This document shows positions 37,490-47,448 of a stretch of DNA of 64,000 bases, one piece after another; position 1 is the first letter of the stretch, and every line of letters starts with the position of its first letter. A program made the translations under genes and the position numbers. The stretch is from Erwinia sp. E602 (GTDB lineage Bacteria; Pseudomonadota; Gammaproteobacteria; Enterobacterales; Enterobacteriaceae), in contig NZ_CP046581.1 in the NCBI RefSeq assembly GCF_018141005.1, forward strand, positions 248,001 through 312,000, in the 5' to 3' direction. The notes under the pieces are model-generated. The model was not told where the DNA came from. It did no database searches and saw only the letters and a list, made by a program, of their open reading frames with translations.

Positions 37490-38911
37490 TCACGGTTGAC
37501 CGGGCAACTGCTCTCCGGTCGATACCGCTGTGCCGCTGACGCCCTGCTGGTAGCGCCCTGCGGAGAGGTCCGCCGCCACCTGCGGGTAGATCTCATCCAG
37601 CCGGTAGAACCACAGCAGCAGCAGGTTCAGCGCGGCGAGGATCAGCGGGAAGAAGATAAACAGAAACTCGATGGTTTCGACCACCGTGGCCGGCTGCGGT
37701 GTGCTGCCGCCGCTGACAAAGCCGGCGGCACCGAGGATCCAGCCGACGCTGGCGGTGCCCAGCCCCATACCCAGCGTCTGCCCCAGCGTGCCGGCGCTGA
37801 ACAGGATACCTTCGATGCGCAGCCCGGTGCGCCACTCGCCGTAGTCGATGGTATCTGCCAGCAGCGCAAACATGGTCGCCCCGATGCCGCAGAAGCCGAC
37901 GCTGCGGATGGCGGTCGCGATAATCACAAACAGCGCGTCCTGTTTACCCAGCAGCGGCAGCAGGTAGGCTAGCGAGCTGACCAGCAGGCCCAGCATCGCC
38001 AGCCGGCGTTTACCCAGCCTTTTCAGCAGGAAAGGTATAATCAGCAGCGTCAGCAGGCCGGGAATATACTGCGCCATGCTGATATAGGCGATCAGCGACA
38101 CGTCGTCGAGAATATACTTCGAGTAGTAAACGCCGACGGCGGAGAGCGCGGTTAAGCCGGTAAAGGTGATCAGCAGATAGAAGAACATAATCAGCCAGTA
38201 GCGGTTCGCCAGCATCGAGCTGACCACCTGGCGTGGGGTAATACGCTGGCTGTTATCCTTGCTCACCGGCTCAATGCGTTCGCGGGTGCCGAGGGCGGTC
38301 AGCAGCAGGAGCAGCGCGGTAAAGAAGCCGAAGATGGCGAAAACAATCACCCATGAGGCGTGGCTGTCGCCAAACAGCGCCACCAGCGGCAGGGTCAGCA
38401 CCCCCACCGTCAGCGATCCGCAGGTGGACAGCCCTTTACGAAATACGCTGAGAATGCCGCGCTGATAGGGATCGCGGGTGATCAGCGCCAGCAGCGATCC
38501 GTAGGCGATATTGTTGGCGGTAAAAAAGACGTTGGCCAGCAGGTAGGTAACGCAAACGTAGGCCACCTTGAGGCCGTAGCTGACGTCCGGCACCGTGGCC
38601 ATTAGAAACGCCGACAGGCCAAAGGGTACCGCGGTCCACAGCACCCACGGCCGCGCCTTGCCGAGGCGTGAACGGGTTTTATCGATGCGGATGCCGACCC
38701 AGATACAGATAATCCCGTCGAGCACGCGGGCGAAGAACATCAGCGAACCGATCAGCAGCGCGGAGATGCCGACCACGTCGGTGTAGAAATAGGCGAGAAA
38801 GGTCACCATCATGGTGTAGGTCAGATTGGTGCCATAGTCACCGATGCCAAAGGCCAGCCGCTCCTTCAGGCCAATGCGTTGCAGCTCATCCGGCAGAGTT
38901 GATTGCGTCAT
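37490..38911 (-). CDS. GPH-family glycoside:cation symporter
   Basis: The 473-residue protein has 12 membrane segments and the GPH signatures RLAFGIGDYGTNLTYTMMVTFLAYFYTDV and RVLDGIICIWVGIRIDKTRSRLGKARPWVLW. It starts inside the stop of the GH42 gene (4-base overlap). It probably imports the galactoside cleaved by that enzyme. Confidence 0.9.
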   Translation of the reverse strand: MTQSTLPDELQRIGLKERLAFGIGDYGTNLTYTMMVTFLAYFYTDVVGISALLIGSLMFFARVLDGIICIWVGIRIDKTRSRLGKARPWVLWTAVPFGLSAFLMATVPDVSYGLKVAYVCVTYLLANVFFTANNIAYGSLLALITRDPYQRGILSVFRKGLSTCGSLTVGVLTLPLVALFGDSHASWVIVFAIFGFFTALLLLLTALGTRERIEPVSKDNSQRITPRQVVSSMLANRYWLIMFFYLLITFTGLTALSAVGVYYSKYILDDVSLIAYISMAQYIPGLLTLLIIPFLLKRLGKRRLAMLGLLVSSLAYLLPLLGKQDALFVIIATAIRSVGFCGIGATMFALLADTIDYGEWRTGLRIEGILFSAGTLGQTLGMGLGTASVGWILGAAGFVSGGSTPQPATVVETIEFLFIFFPLILAALNLLLLWFYRLDEIYPQVAADLSAGRYQQGVSGTAVSTGEQLPGQP

Positions 38912-40941
38912 GCCTGCTTCTCCAGTTCAACGATTGCCACGCCCCAGTCGGCCAGCGTCAGGGTCTCACCGTGCCGTCCGCTGTTGCCGCTCAGCAGCTC
39001 ACGGCCGGCGGCCGGCCACGCCACGTTCAGCGGCTCTGCCGAGAAATTGAGATAGAACATCAGTGAATGACCGGTACGACTCACGCCGTGCTTCACCACC
39101 AGCGGGAAGCGATGACCGCTCACGTCGTGCACGCCGGCCTGCGGCAGCAGACGGGTCAGTACCGCCTGCAGCGCCATTTCGCTGATGTCGCAGCCGATAT
39201 AGGTGGCGCTGCCCTTGCCGCTGCGGTTGTGCACGATGGCGGCGTATTTTCCCCAGTAAGGGTGCTGATAGCGCGCCCACACCTCTGCTCCGGCGTTATC
39301 CACCTCCAGCAGCTCCATCCAGTGGCTGACCTCGCCGTGCTGCGGCGGCAGATCCAGCACCTCCGACTGCAGCGTGACCTCATGCGGCTCAACGAACAGC
39401 TGATAGCTGGCCCCGATCGTCTCACGGATAATGGCCGGCTGCCGTTCATGACGCACCTTCAGGTCGGCGTCGGCAAATCCCGACTTAAACGAATAGAGGA
39501 TATGGCCGCCCTCGGCGACAAAGCGGTTCAGACGCTGCAGTACCTCGTCCGTTACCGCATACAGCAGCGGCACCACCAGCAGCTGATAGCGCTCAATGCG
39601 CGGGTCGTCCGGCGTCAGGATATCCACCTCAACGTTCATCCGGTACAGCGTGTCGTAATAGCGGCGGAACAGGTCGTTGTACTGATGCTCCCTGTGACGG
39701 CCAAACTGATGCCCCTGATACGGGTGCCAGTCGATGGCGGTCAGGCAGTCGTTGCTGACCAGCAGCGCCACCCGGTTGGGTTTTTGCAGGCCGGCCAGCT
39801 GGGGTGACAGCCGTGCCAGCTCCGCGCCGATCTGCTGCGCCTCGCGATACACCGGGTTGGGCTGCAGGTCGTGGCTGAGCAGCCCCTTCCAGTAGGTTTC
39901 GAACGAATTGTGCAGCGAATGCCAGTGCCAGTAGCCGATCATCCCGGCGCCGGAGGCGATATGGCTGAAGGCCTGCAGCCGCAGCTGGCCCGGATACGGG
40001 GTCCAGTTTTTAAACGCCTGGGCTTCGGTCTCCAGCACCAGGTAGCTGGCATCTTTGGTGGTGCGGGCGATATCACCGCAGAAGGCGATTTCGGCACCGG
40101 TCAGCTGATGCTGGCTGGGGTGGTAGATATCCACGCCGGTAATATCCAGCGCTTCTGACGCCGCAAAGTGATCGACCTCGCCGCGCACGCCGTAAGACCA
40201 GGTGCGCCACTCAAAATCGAAGTTATGGGTGATAAACTGCGCGGGTTGCCGGTACTCGCGCACCAGCGCCGCCTGCCAGGCGAGGAAATCGGTGACCAGC
40301 TGGCGCTGATAGTGCTGAAACGCGGCGCCAAGGCTGGCGTTGATGGTGCTTTCCAGCGGCGGGAAATCTTCCCACGCATCGATGCGGTTGCTCCAGTAGT
40401 CAAGACCGAACGCCGCGTTGAGCTGCTGCAGATCGCCGTTAAAACGCTGTTTCAGCTGCTGAATAAAGCCGCGCTGCACGTGTTCGCCACAGCTGTCGTA
40501 ATACTTGGTTTCGTTATCCACCTGAAAACCGATCACCGCCGGGTGCTGCGCGGTAGCCTGCAACAGCTTTCGAATGATCCGCTCGGCGTAGCGCAGATAG
40601 ACCGGGCTGGTGATGTCCATCTTCTGCCGCGGGCCGTATTTATTGACTCCCTGTGGGGTGGTGGCCATAACCGACGGATGTTTTTTTGCCAGCCAGGCGG
40701 GCAGTGCGTAGGTTGGCGTACCAATAATCACCGCAATCTGATTAGCATGCATCCGTTCCAGCACGGTGAGCACGCTGCTGAAATCAAACTCGCCGTCGCG
40801 CGGTTCATAGGTGCTCCAGGTGCTCTCGGCAATGCGTACCACGTTGATCCCGGCGGATTTCATCAGCCGGATGTCCTCATCCAGCCGCTCTACCGGCAGA
40901 TACTCACGATAATAGGCCACACCGTATAACAGCTTTTCCAT
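38908..40941 (-). CDS. Beta-galactosidase, GH42 family
   Basis: The 677-residue protein has an (alpha/beta)8 barrel with acid/base Glu144 (FQVDNETKYYDS) and nucleophile Glu in LVLETEAQAFKNW (about residue 310). A trimerisation domain and a C-terminal beta domain follow. It has no signal peptide and is cytoplasmic. GH42 enzymes cleave terminal beta-galactosides such as galacto-oligosaccharides from plant galactans. It is first in an operon with the GPH symporter. Confidence 0.93.
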   Translation of the reverse strand: MEKLLYGVAYYREYLPVERLDEDIRLMKSAGINVVRIAESTWSTYEPRDGEFDFSSVLTVLERMHANQIAVIIGTPTYALPAWLAKKHPSVMATTPQGVNKYGPRQKMDITSPVYLRYAERIIRKLLQATAQHPAVIGFQVDNETKYYDSCGEHVQRGFIQQLKQRFNGDLQQLNAAFGLDYWSNRIDAWEDFPPLESTINASLGAAFQHYQRQLVTDFLAWQAALVREYRQPAQFITHNFDFEWRTWSYGVRGEVDHFAASEALDITGVDIYHPSQHQLTGAEIAFCGDIARTTKDASYLVLETEAQAFKNWTPYPGQLRLQAFSHIASGAGMIGYWHWHSLHNSFETYWKGLLSHDLQPNPVYREAQQIGAELARLSPQLAGLQKPNRVALLVSNDCLTAIDWHPYQGHQFGRHREHQYNDLFRRYYDTLYRMNVEVDILTPDDPRIERYQLLVVPLLYAVTDEVLQRLNRFVAEGGHILYSFKSGFADADLKVRHERQPAIIRETIGASYQLFVEPHEVTLQSEVLDLPPQHGEVSHWMELLEVDNAGAEVWARYQHPYWGKYAAIVHNRSGKGSATYIGCDISEMALQAVLTRLLPQAGVHDVSGHRFPLVVKHGVSRTGHSLMFYLNFSAEPLNVAWPAAGRELLSGNSGRHGETLTLADWGVAIVELEKQA

Positions 40942-41078
40942 CTCTCATCCCCGTTAGTTCTCGTACACAGTTGCGGTACGTTAGCCGGGATGAAAAGCGC
41001 AAAGATAAAATAAGCTGCCATGAACATAGAAAAATATGCTCCGGGGACCGGGCTATGAGGCTCATCACATTTTGCTGA

Positions 41079-43055
41079 TTAGAATTTCACGCTGATACCG
41101 GCGTTATAACGGGTCTGGTTGCCGTCGCTCAGCCCGGCGGTCTGCGCAACCGCTGCAAAGGCCGACACCCTGTCCGAGATCGGCATAGTGGCCCCGGCGG
41201 AGAGTTCGGCCCAGTCCTTATCCTGTTTCTCGCTGACGCGGGTGAAGGTCAGCGCGGTGGATTTCAGGCCGCCGTTGGCGCGGTACACGTCATCGCCGAA
41301 CTGATGACGCCAGCTGGCCTGTGCCCAGGGATTGATCGTACCCGCGCGGGCATCAATACGCCACCCCGCGCTGCCGATCTGCGAGTGGCCGTTCTGGTCG
41401 CCAAAGCGCATTGACGTACTGCTGTTGCCCTGTTCGCTGTAGCCGCGCACGTGGCCATAGTCCCAGGCATACTGCAGCGTTGGCCCGGTGGTCAGCCAGT
41501 CGGTCGCCGCGAAGTCGTAGCCTGCCGTCAGCCGCGTACCATACAGCCTGCCGCTGGTCTCGCCTTTTTCGGTGCGCGTCAGTTGGCCTAGGGTGATATC
41601 ACGCTGAATATTGGCAAAGTCCGCCGACAGATAGTGCACGTCGCCAGCGATCCACGCCTGGCCCAGCCGCAGCTGGCTGAACAACGCGGTCTGGAAACCA
41701 CGGGCATCATAACGGTAGCGGTCGTCCGGGCGCTGGTTGTCCAGCGAACCGGCGATCAGGCCACCGACCAGCAGATTGTCGCTCAGCTGGTAGTCGACGC
41801 CGACCGTCAGGCTGTTGGCATTGCCCCTGCCGGAACCGTTTTCTCCGTTATCGCGATAGCGCTGATAACCGCCGCTGTAGCCGCCAAACGCGCCGAGCGC
41901 ACCGGTGGCCGCCGGGTTCTGACGCAGCTGCTGATAACGGCTATCGAGGGTACTGCGGCTGCCGTTAACCATCGCCAGCGTGCCCTGGTTCAGCGCCGTA
42001 ACCTGCAGCGGGGCGGAAACAATTGAGGTAATGTACCGGGCGATAATGTCGTGTACCTGCGGGCCGGGGTGGAAATGGTCGGCAAACAGATAATCCTGCG
42101 CGGTGTTGAAGCCGCTGGTGCTGGTGGTGCAGTCGGTGGCGGCCACGCCGGCCGGGCAGGCCATACCGGCGGTATTGGTCAAACCAAACGCCAGCGGGTC
42201 GTCCAGCAGCTCCCGGAACACGGCGTTGATGTCGGCCAGCGCGATGTTGCCGCCGTGCTGCTGCAACGCCGCCTCTTCGGTACGGTTATACAGGCCGGTC
42301 AGCGCAGAAGCCTGCTGGGCGGCGGTGGCGTAAGCGGCGCTCAGCTGGGCGGCGATAGCCTGCTGAACGGCGGAATTGCCGCTGACGACCGATGCAGCGG
42401 CCAGCAGTGAGCGATCGATCGCCTGCTGACGGCTGGCGAGGTCTGGCGTCGCCGCGGCGTTCAGTGACGCATACGCGGCCTGGATAGCCGGCGCTGCCGC
42501 TGCCCCCAGCCCTGTCGTCAACACCAGCTCCAGCAGCGTTGGGGTGGCAGAGATATCCGGCACGTTGGGTACCACCACCAGCCCCGCGCCGGCATCCAGC
42601 AGGCTGGCGGCCTGGCCCGCGGCGCTGGTGGCGCTGTTCACCGCCAGCCCCTGCGCCAGCGCCGGTTGCGTCGCGGCGGCGGCCAGATCGTTGCCACCGA
42701 TCCAGTGAATATAGAGGCCGTTAGCGTCGGCACGGCCGCCGTTCTGGCTGAGATAGGCGGCTACCTGAGCCGCGCTGTTATCGGTGGCGTTCAGCGCGGC
42801 CACCGCCGTGGCGCCACCGGCGGCATAGTTGCTGCCGCCGGCATCTGAAGGGGTTAACCTCAGCCCGTAATGGCTGGCCAGCTGTTCAGCGTAGATCGGG
42901 TTCTGGCTGCTGTTCCAGGTCCAGCGGCCGTTGTTGCCGGTATCGCTCAGGCTGTCGCCAAACACCGTTAGCGAATCAAATGCCCAGGCAGGGGCGGTAA
43001 GGGCGAGGAAGATGGCCAGGCTGCTGAAACGAAGTGATTGATGCGTTACGATCAT
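41079..43055 (-). CDS. Autotransporter GDSL esterase/lipase (EstA/ApeE type)
   Basis: The 658-residue protein has a signal peptide (ending PAWAF). The passenger has GDSL block I (LTVFGDSLSDTGNNG), the GGND block (IHWIGGNDLAA) and the catalytic DxxH (DHFHPG). From about residue 390 it is an autotransporter beta-barrel that ends in Phe (YNAGISVKF). It should display an esterase on the cell surface. The gene stands alone. Confidence 0.93.
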   Translation of the reverse strand: MIVTHQSLRFSSLAIFLALTAPAWAFDSLTVFGDSLSDTGNNGRWTWNSSQNPIYAEQLASHYGLRLTPSDAGGSNYAAGGATAVAALNATDNSAAQVAAYLSQNGGRADANGLYIHWIGGNDLAAAATQPALAQGLAVNSATSAAGQAASLLDAGAGLVVVPNVPDISATPTLLELVLTTGLGAAAAPAIQAAYASLNAAATPDLASRQQAIDRSLLAAASVVSGNSAVQQAIAAQLSAAYATAAQQASALTGLYNRTEEAALQQHGGNIALADINAVFRELLDDPLAFGLTNTAGMACPAGVAATDCTTSTSGFNTAQDYLFADHFHPGPQVHDIIARYITSIVSAPLQVTALNQGTLAMVNGSRSTLDSRYQQLRQNPAATGALGAFGGYSGGYQRYRDNGENGSGRGNANSLTVGVDYQLSDNLLVGGLIAGSLDNQRPDDRYRYDARGFQTALFSQLRLGQAWIAGDVHYLSADFANIQRDITLGQLTRTEKGETSGRLYGTRLTAGYDFAATDWLTTGPTLQYAWDYGHVRGYSEQGNSSTSMRFGDQNGHSQIGSAGWRIDARAGTINPWAQASWRHQFGDDVYRANGGLKSTALTFTRVSEKQDKDWAELSAGATMPISDRVSAFAAVAQTAGLSDGNQTRYNAGISVKF

Positions 43056-43221
43056 ACGAGCCTCTTTTTCGGTATTTTTTGCTGAAACCAGCGCTACTTA
43101 ATCTTCTATACGAGATAGTTTAATTTTCCATGACGGACGCCGCCATTTCTGAGAAACGTGATGGCAGGCGTCTTTTCAAAGGGAATTAACGGGTGGGTGG
43201 GCGGCTGAAACGTTACGTCGG

Positions 43222-44193
43222 CTAAGCGTTCACGTGAGTGGATAGCGGCCGCGGCAGCACCTGCCTGATATCCTGTTCGAGCTGGTCAAGCAGCGCATAG
43301 CGTTTGCGATACTCAGAGCGTTTTTTACTGGCGATCTCTTCCATCTCTTTGCGGGGGATCGCCGCAGGCAGTGAATAATAGCCTTCGGCGGTCGCCGTGC
43401 CGCCGAGCATTTCCCAGAAGTCGTTATAATCCGCGTGCATCAGTTTTTTTCGGCTGCCGTAGCGCAGGGATCGGTAGACATGGGTGGCGTTTGAAACCGC
43501 ACAGATCGCTTTCACGTCAAGCCATTTACTGACCTGGAGCAGCGCTTCGAATACCACTCTTTTCGGGAACAGCCCGTACAGCGTTTTGGTCGCCTGCTGC
43601 ACGATCTGCTGGGCGTCCGGGTTATTTGGCCCCTGCAGGCCGCCAATCATCAGGGTTAACTGCCCGTGGTGCTGACAAAGGGTAAAGGTCAGCTCACAGA
43701 GCAGCTGCCCGGCGGCGTCCCGTAATATAATGCTCGCTTCGCCTTCGCGATCGAGGGTATGCGTTGAGATCAGGCTCATTACATAACGCTGCTCGTCTTT
43801 CGCGGCGATCTGCGCAAGGCAGAGCCCCGCTCCGCCAAGGTGCTGAGCAAAGAGAGTTACGCCCAGGCGTTCGGTAATGTGCTGATAATGCTGGATTACC
43901 GCCCGCGCGCCCGCCTGCCTGCCCAGGCGGTTGGTCAGATAGGGGCGGTGGTTGCGGCACGGCAGGCGGGGTTGTGAAGAGAGCAACTGCTCATAGTGCG
44001 GGTGACGGGTAAGCATGGTCAGCAGGGTGAAGGTAGGCATTGGCATCAGCAGCCCACGCAGCAAGTATTTACGGCGAAATTGCGAGGATTGCCACACGGA
44101 GTGGGGGACCAGTTTCCCGGTACACAGTGCGATAAAAAGGGCCAGTGGTGTGGCTGGCGGCGCAGGGCGATTAACATCTGTTATTTGCGACAT
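43222..44193 (-). CDS. VirK/YbjX-family protein (DUF535)
   Basis: ATG 44193 is preceded by AAGG and is preferred over the upstream TTG at 44214. The 323-residue protein has YVMSLISTHTLDREGEASIILRD, the core GLQGPN and a C-terminal KKLMHADYNDFWEMLGG segment. Family members are linked to resistance to antimicrobial peptides and envelope stress, and are PhoP-controlled in Salmonella. Molecular activity is unknown. Confidence 0.85.
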   Translation of the reverse strand: MSQITDVNRPAPPATPLALFIALCTGKLVPHSVWQSSQFRRKYLLRGLLMPMPTFTLLTMLTRHPHYEQLLSSQPRLPCRNHRPYLTNRLGRQAGARAVIQHYQHITERLGVTLFAQHLGGAGLCLAQIAAKDEQRYVMSLISTHTLDREGEASIILRDAAGQLLCELTFTLCQHHGQLTLMIGGLQGPNNPDAQQIVQQATKTLYGLFPKRVVFEALLQVSKWLDVKAICAVSNATHVYRSLRYGSRKKLMHADYNDFWEMLGGTATAEGYYSLPAAIPRKEMEEIASKKRSEYRKRYALLDQLEQDIRQVLPRPLSTHVNA

Positions 44194-44590
44194 ATTTAAC
44201 CTTATTATATTCAACGCACCGCACGACCTCCTTTTCAGAGAAACTTTACGGTGGGCATAACATCTTTTTAAGTGAAAACCCCATTAGCCAGAACGCTAAA
44301 GCGTATGAGCGATTATGCGCAGTAATTATCAACGTTTCGTCAATGGTTTGTTGGTATTTTATAAATTCGTGTGATTTTATTAAATGCCGTCTGTCGGAGG
44401 AGGTGGTGAGATATAATTTTGAACTATCTATTGCTGTGTTTAGAATGTGTTTAGCAAAGTAATTGAGCGGGACGATTCTTTTGCTTCCGATAATTAACAG
44501 GCGATCGTGTTGTCGACGAGGTGCAACTTATTTATTGCGTGATTAACCAGGGGCGCCGTGAGGAGCTTAAAAAGCCGGCAAGAGGCTGAT
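44194..44590. other. AT-rich promoter region of the VirK-family gene
   Basis: About 400 bases without a gene separate the VirK-family gene from the end of the histidine kinase gene. The region is AT-rich and contains the PhoP-type box at 44437-44453. No RNA gene was recognised. Confidence 0.45.
44437..44453 (+). promoter_or_regulatory. Candidate PhoP box
   Basis: TGTTTA-GAATG-TGTTTA is a perfect PhoP direct repeat. It lies about 245 bp upstream of the VirK-family gene but in the opposite orientation to that gene. Confidence 0.4.
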
Positions 44591-45841
44591 TTAACCCGGC
44601 TGGCCGAACACGTTCGGGCGATGTTCGTTGGGCAACGTCACGGTGAATGTTAACCCGGCACCGTCATTGTTTCGTGCCGAAATGGTGCCGTTGTGCGCGA
44701 GGCAGATCGCCCTGGCGATCGACAGCCCCAGCCCGGCACCGCCGGAATGCCGCGATCGTGAGGCCTCCGCGCGGGCAAAACGCAGAAAGAGCTTACCGCG
44801 GAAATCCTCGCTGACGCCGGGCCCGTAGTCTTTGAAGCGGATAACGATCGTCTTCCCGAACTGCTGATAGCGGATATCCAGTCGCTTCCCCTCGGATGCA
44901 TAGCGCAGCGCATTGTCCAGCAAAATAGAGAACACCTGACCGACTCTGAAGTGATCCGCTTCGCAGACTATCTGCGGTGAACCATCCAGTGTAACGTCAA
45001 ATTCCAGCGCCTGAAGCCGCGGCCTCAGCCAGGAAATTTTTTCGCGCAGTACCTCATCCAGGGGAATTTTCTGTACGTTCAGGTGTAACTGCCCGGCGTC
45101 CGTCAGTGAAAGCAGATGCAGGTCGTCGGTCAGCCGGTTGAGGTGCTGCAGTTGACGCATGATTGTTGCCAGCTGATCCTGCGAGGGGGGAAATACGCCA
45201 TCAATCATCCCCTGCAGGCGACCCATGGCGGCGGTGAGCGGTGAGCGCAATTCATGCGCGAGGGCAATATGCGACGCCTTCAGTTCTTTGTCATAGCCTG
45301 CCAGCTGGCTGGACATGATATTGAGTTTGCCGGTCAGCTCGTGGATCTCCTGCGGCATGTTTTGCGGAGGGTCCGCCCTGACGCCAAAATCACCTTCCGT
45401 CACCGCCTTCGCCACCTGCGCAAGGCGGCTGATGTGCCGTGAGATCGGCCTGACCGCACGCAGTGTCACCACAATAAATACCGGTATGGCGCTGAGCAGC
45501 AACGCCCCCACCAGAAACCAGTCAGACGGATAGATGCTGGGGTCCGAATAACTCAGCCCGTACCACTTATCGACCAGCTGATGAAAGCGGTTGATGTCCT
45601 GCGATGGATTTTCCAGCAGTCGGCTCAGTTCAATTTTGTCTGCCGTCGGAATTCTGCTGCTGATCCATGCCTGCGGGAGGTAGTAGCGGAGCCACAGGAT
45701 TGAGATGATCAGAAAGGTGCCGCCGAGTGCCAGCGACAGCAGGCGCGTACAGATCCATCGCCACAGCGTGATGACACCGCCTGCGCGGGTTTTAACCATC
45801 TGTTCGCGCGCACGTTGACGCCGCTTACGCGTAAGCGACAT
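44591..45841 (-). CDS. Sensor histidine kinase (OmpR-group partner)
   Basis: The 416-residue inner membrane kinase has two membrane segments (about residues 33-53 and 105-127) around a short periplasmic loop, then a HAMP linker. The H-box is HIALAHELRSPLTAAMGRL. The ATPase domain has DNALRYASEG (N-box), KDYGPGVSED (G1), and GGAGLGLSIARAI (G2). Its start overlaps the regulator stop. The short sensor loop gives no hint of the signal. Confidence 0.92.
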   Translation of the reverse strand: MSLTRKRRQRAREQMVKTRAGGVITLWRWICTRLLSLALGGTFLIISILWLRYYLPQAWISSRIPTADKIELSRLLENPSQDINRFHQLVDKWYGLSYSDPSIYPSDWFLVGALLLSAIPVFIVVTLRAVRPISRHISRLAQVAKAVTEGDFGVRADPPQNMPQEIHELTGKLNIMSSQLAGYDKELKASHIALAHELRSPLTAAMGRLQGMIDGVFPPSQDQLATIMRQLQHLNRLTDDLHLLSLTDAGQLHLNVQKIPLDEVLREKISWLRPRLQALEFDVTLDGSPQIVCEADHFRVGQVFSILLDNALRYASEGKRLDIRYQQFGKTIVIRFKDYGPGVSEDFRGKLFLRFARAEASRSRHSGGAGLGLSIARAICLAHNGTISARNNDGAGLTFTVTLPNEHRPNVFGQPG

Positions 45842-46527
45842 CAGTGGCTGAACCTGTAGCCAATACCGCGCACGTTAATCAACACGCCGGTCTGGCCCGC
45901 CGACTCCAGCTTCTTTCTGAGATTATAGATATGGGTATCCACCACGCGCTCCAGCGCGTCGCTTTCCGGCAAACTGGCCTCCAGCAGTGACTGACGTGAA
46001 AAGGCCTTGTGCGGATGCGCAAGCAGTTGTGTCAGCAGCATTAACTCGGTGGGCGTCAGCTCCAGAGGCCGGGACTGCCCGTCATCCCCCAGCACAGATG
46101 CCCGAAACGCCTCGGTATCAATCCGAACCTTTCCGTACTCAATCAGCGGCGACGTTGCCCGGTAACCCGCAGCACGGCGCAGCACCGCATGGATCCGCGC
46201 CACCACTTCACCCGGATTATAAGGCTTAACCACGTAATCATCCGCCCCAAAGCGCAGCGCGCTGATTTTATCCTGACCGTCACCGATGGCGGTAACCATA
46301 ATCACCGGGATTTCGCTTTTGCGCCGCAGCGCCATCAGCACGTCGATACCGTTAAGGCCAGGCAGCATCACGTCCAGCAGGATAAGGTCCGGTTTCCAGC
46401 GCAGGGCAAGGTCAAGCCCGCGCTGCCCGTCGCTGGCCGTCATCGTCTCGAAACAGTCTTTTTTAAGATACGCTTCGAGCACGTTGGCGGCGTCCAGGTC
46501 ATCTTCGACGATCAATACTTTCTTCAT
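45841..46527 (-). CDS. OmpR-family response regulator
   Basis: The ATG at 46527 (MKKVLIVEDD) is the family start; longer frames upstream are not supported. The receiver has the phosphoacceptor Asp in DLILLDVMLPGLNG, the conserved Lys in YVVKPYNPGE and a winged-helix domain (LTPTELMLLTQLLAHPHKAFSRQSLL ... VDTHIYNLRKKLE). It diverges from the MipA/OmpV and RND genes, 102 bp away, which are the likely targets. Confidence 0.93.
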   Translation of the reverse strand: MKKVLIVEDDLDAANVLEAYLKKDCFETMTASDGQRGLDLALRWKPDLILLDVMLPGLNGIDVLMALRRKSEIPVIMVTAIGDGQDKISALRFGADDYVVKPYNPGEVVARIHAVLRRAAGYRATSPLIEYGKVRIDTEAFRASVLGDDGQSRPLELTPTELMLLTQLLAHPHKAFSRQSLLEASLPESDALERVVDTHIYNLRKKLESAGQTGVLINVRGIGYRFSH

Positions 46528-46629
46528 GGGCTCTTGATTAAACCTTGATAATTTATTGCCGGTTCGTTGATGAATAAAAGTGATAATGAGATCCCGGTAA
46601 GTATATGACAATCAGGATGATGAAAGAAG

Positions 46630-47409
46630 ATGAAAATGAAACAACTCATATCAATGGCGGTAACCACCGTCGCCGTGATTTCCTGTCCGGTAATCGCAGC
46701 GGAAAATGTGGATTCCGTGATAACCCTCGGGATCGGCTACAGTTATTCAAATAAATATAGCGGCTCTGATGAATCCAGCTCATCGGCTATTCCTTATTTC
46801 AGAATGGAAAAAGGGATCTGGTTTGCCGACAGTTATTCCGGGCTGGGGTTGGATCTCGACTGGGATAATGGCGTGTATTTTACTCAGGCCATCGGTTATT
46901 CGCTGGGGCGTGCCGCAAAAGGGGGCGAATGGCGCAGCGGTTCCCGAAAACTGAAAGGCATGGGTAATATAAAATTCGCGTTAGTCTCCTCTTCCACGCT
47001 GGGGTGGCAGGTAAACCCGTGGCTGGCTGTAGAAGGTAACGTCACGGCACCGCTCAGCGATGGCCAGGGGCTTAACTATCGCACCGGCGCGAAGTTCAGT
47101 CTCTGGTCGGGCCGCCAGGATACGCTGGTGTTGTCATCCAATGCGCATTTTGGCGACGCCAGATACAACAATCTCTGGTATGGTGTCAGCCACGCGCAAA
47201 GCCAGCATACGGGCTATCAGCGTTATCATGCCACCAGCGGCCTGTATAGCGTCGATGCCAGTTTAAGCTGGGTGCATCATTATAGTGATAACTGGTGGAG
47301 CTATGCTGAATTCACCTATACCCGCTTAACTGACAATGTTAACCACAGCCCGATTGTGTTCACAAAAAACGGCACGGATGTCGGCCTGGGCCTGCTCTAT
47401 TCCTTCTGA
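46630..47409 (+). CDS. MipA/OmpV-family outer membrane protein
   Basis: The 259-residue protein has a signal peptide ending in CPVIAAE and a beta-barrel ending in LLYSF. SVITLGIGYSYSNKYSGSDESSSSAIPYFRM is the typical MipA/OmpV N-terminal strand pair. It lies 39 bp before the RND pump gene, so they are probably cotranscribed, opposite the two-component system. Confidence 0.9.
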   Translation: MKMKQLISMAVTTVAVISCPVIAAENVDSVITLGIGYSYSNKYSGSDESSSSAIPYFRMEKGIWFADSYSGLGLDLDWDNGVYFTQAIGYSLGRAAKGGEWRSGSRKLKGMGNIKFALVSSSTLGWQVNPWLAVEGNVTAPLSDGQGLNYRTGAKFSLWSGRQDTLVLSSNAHFGDARYNNLWYGVSHAQSQHTGYQRYHATSGLYSVDASLSWVHHYSDNWWSYAEFTYTRLTDNVNHSPIVFTKNGTDVGLGLLYSF

Positions 47410-47448
47410 TCACTCTTATAAACTCTGATATACCCTGGGAAATTACCG

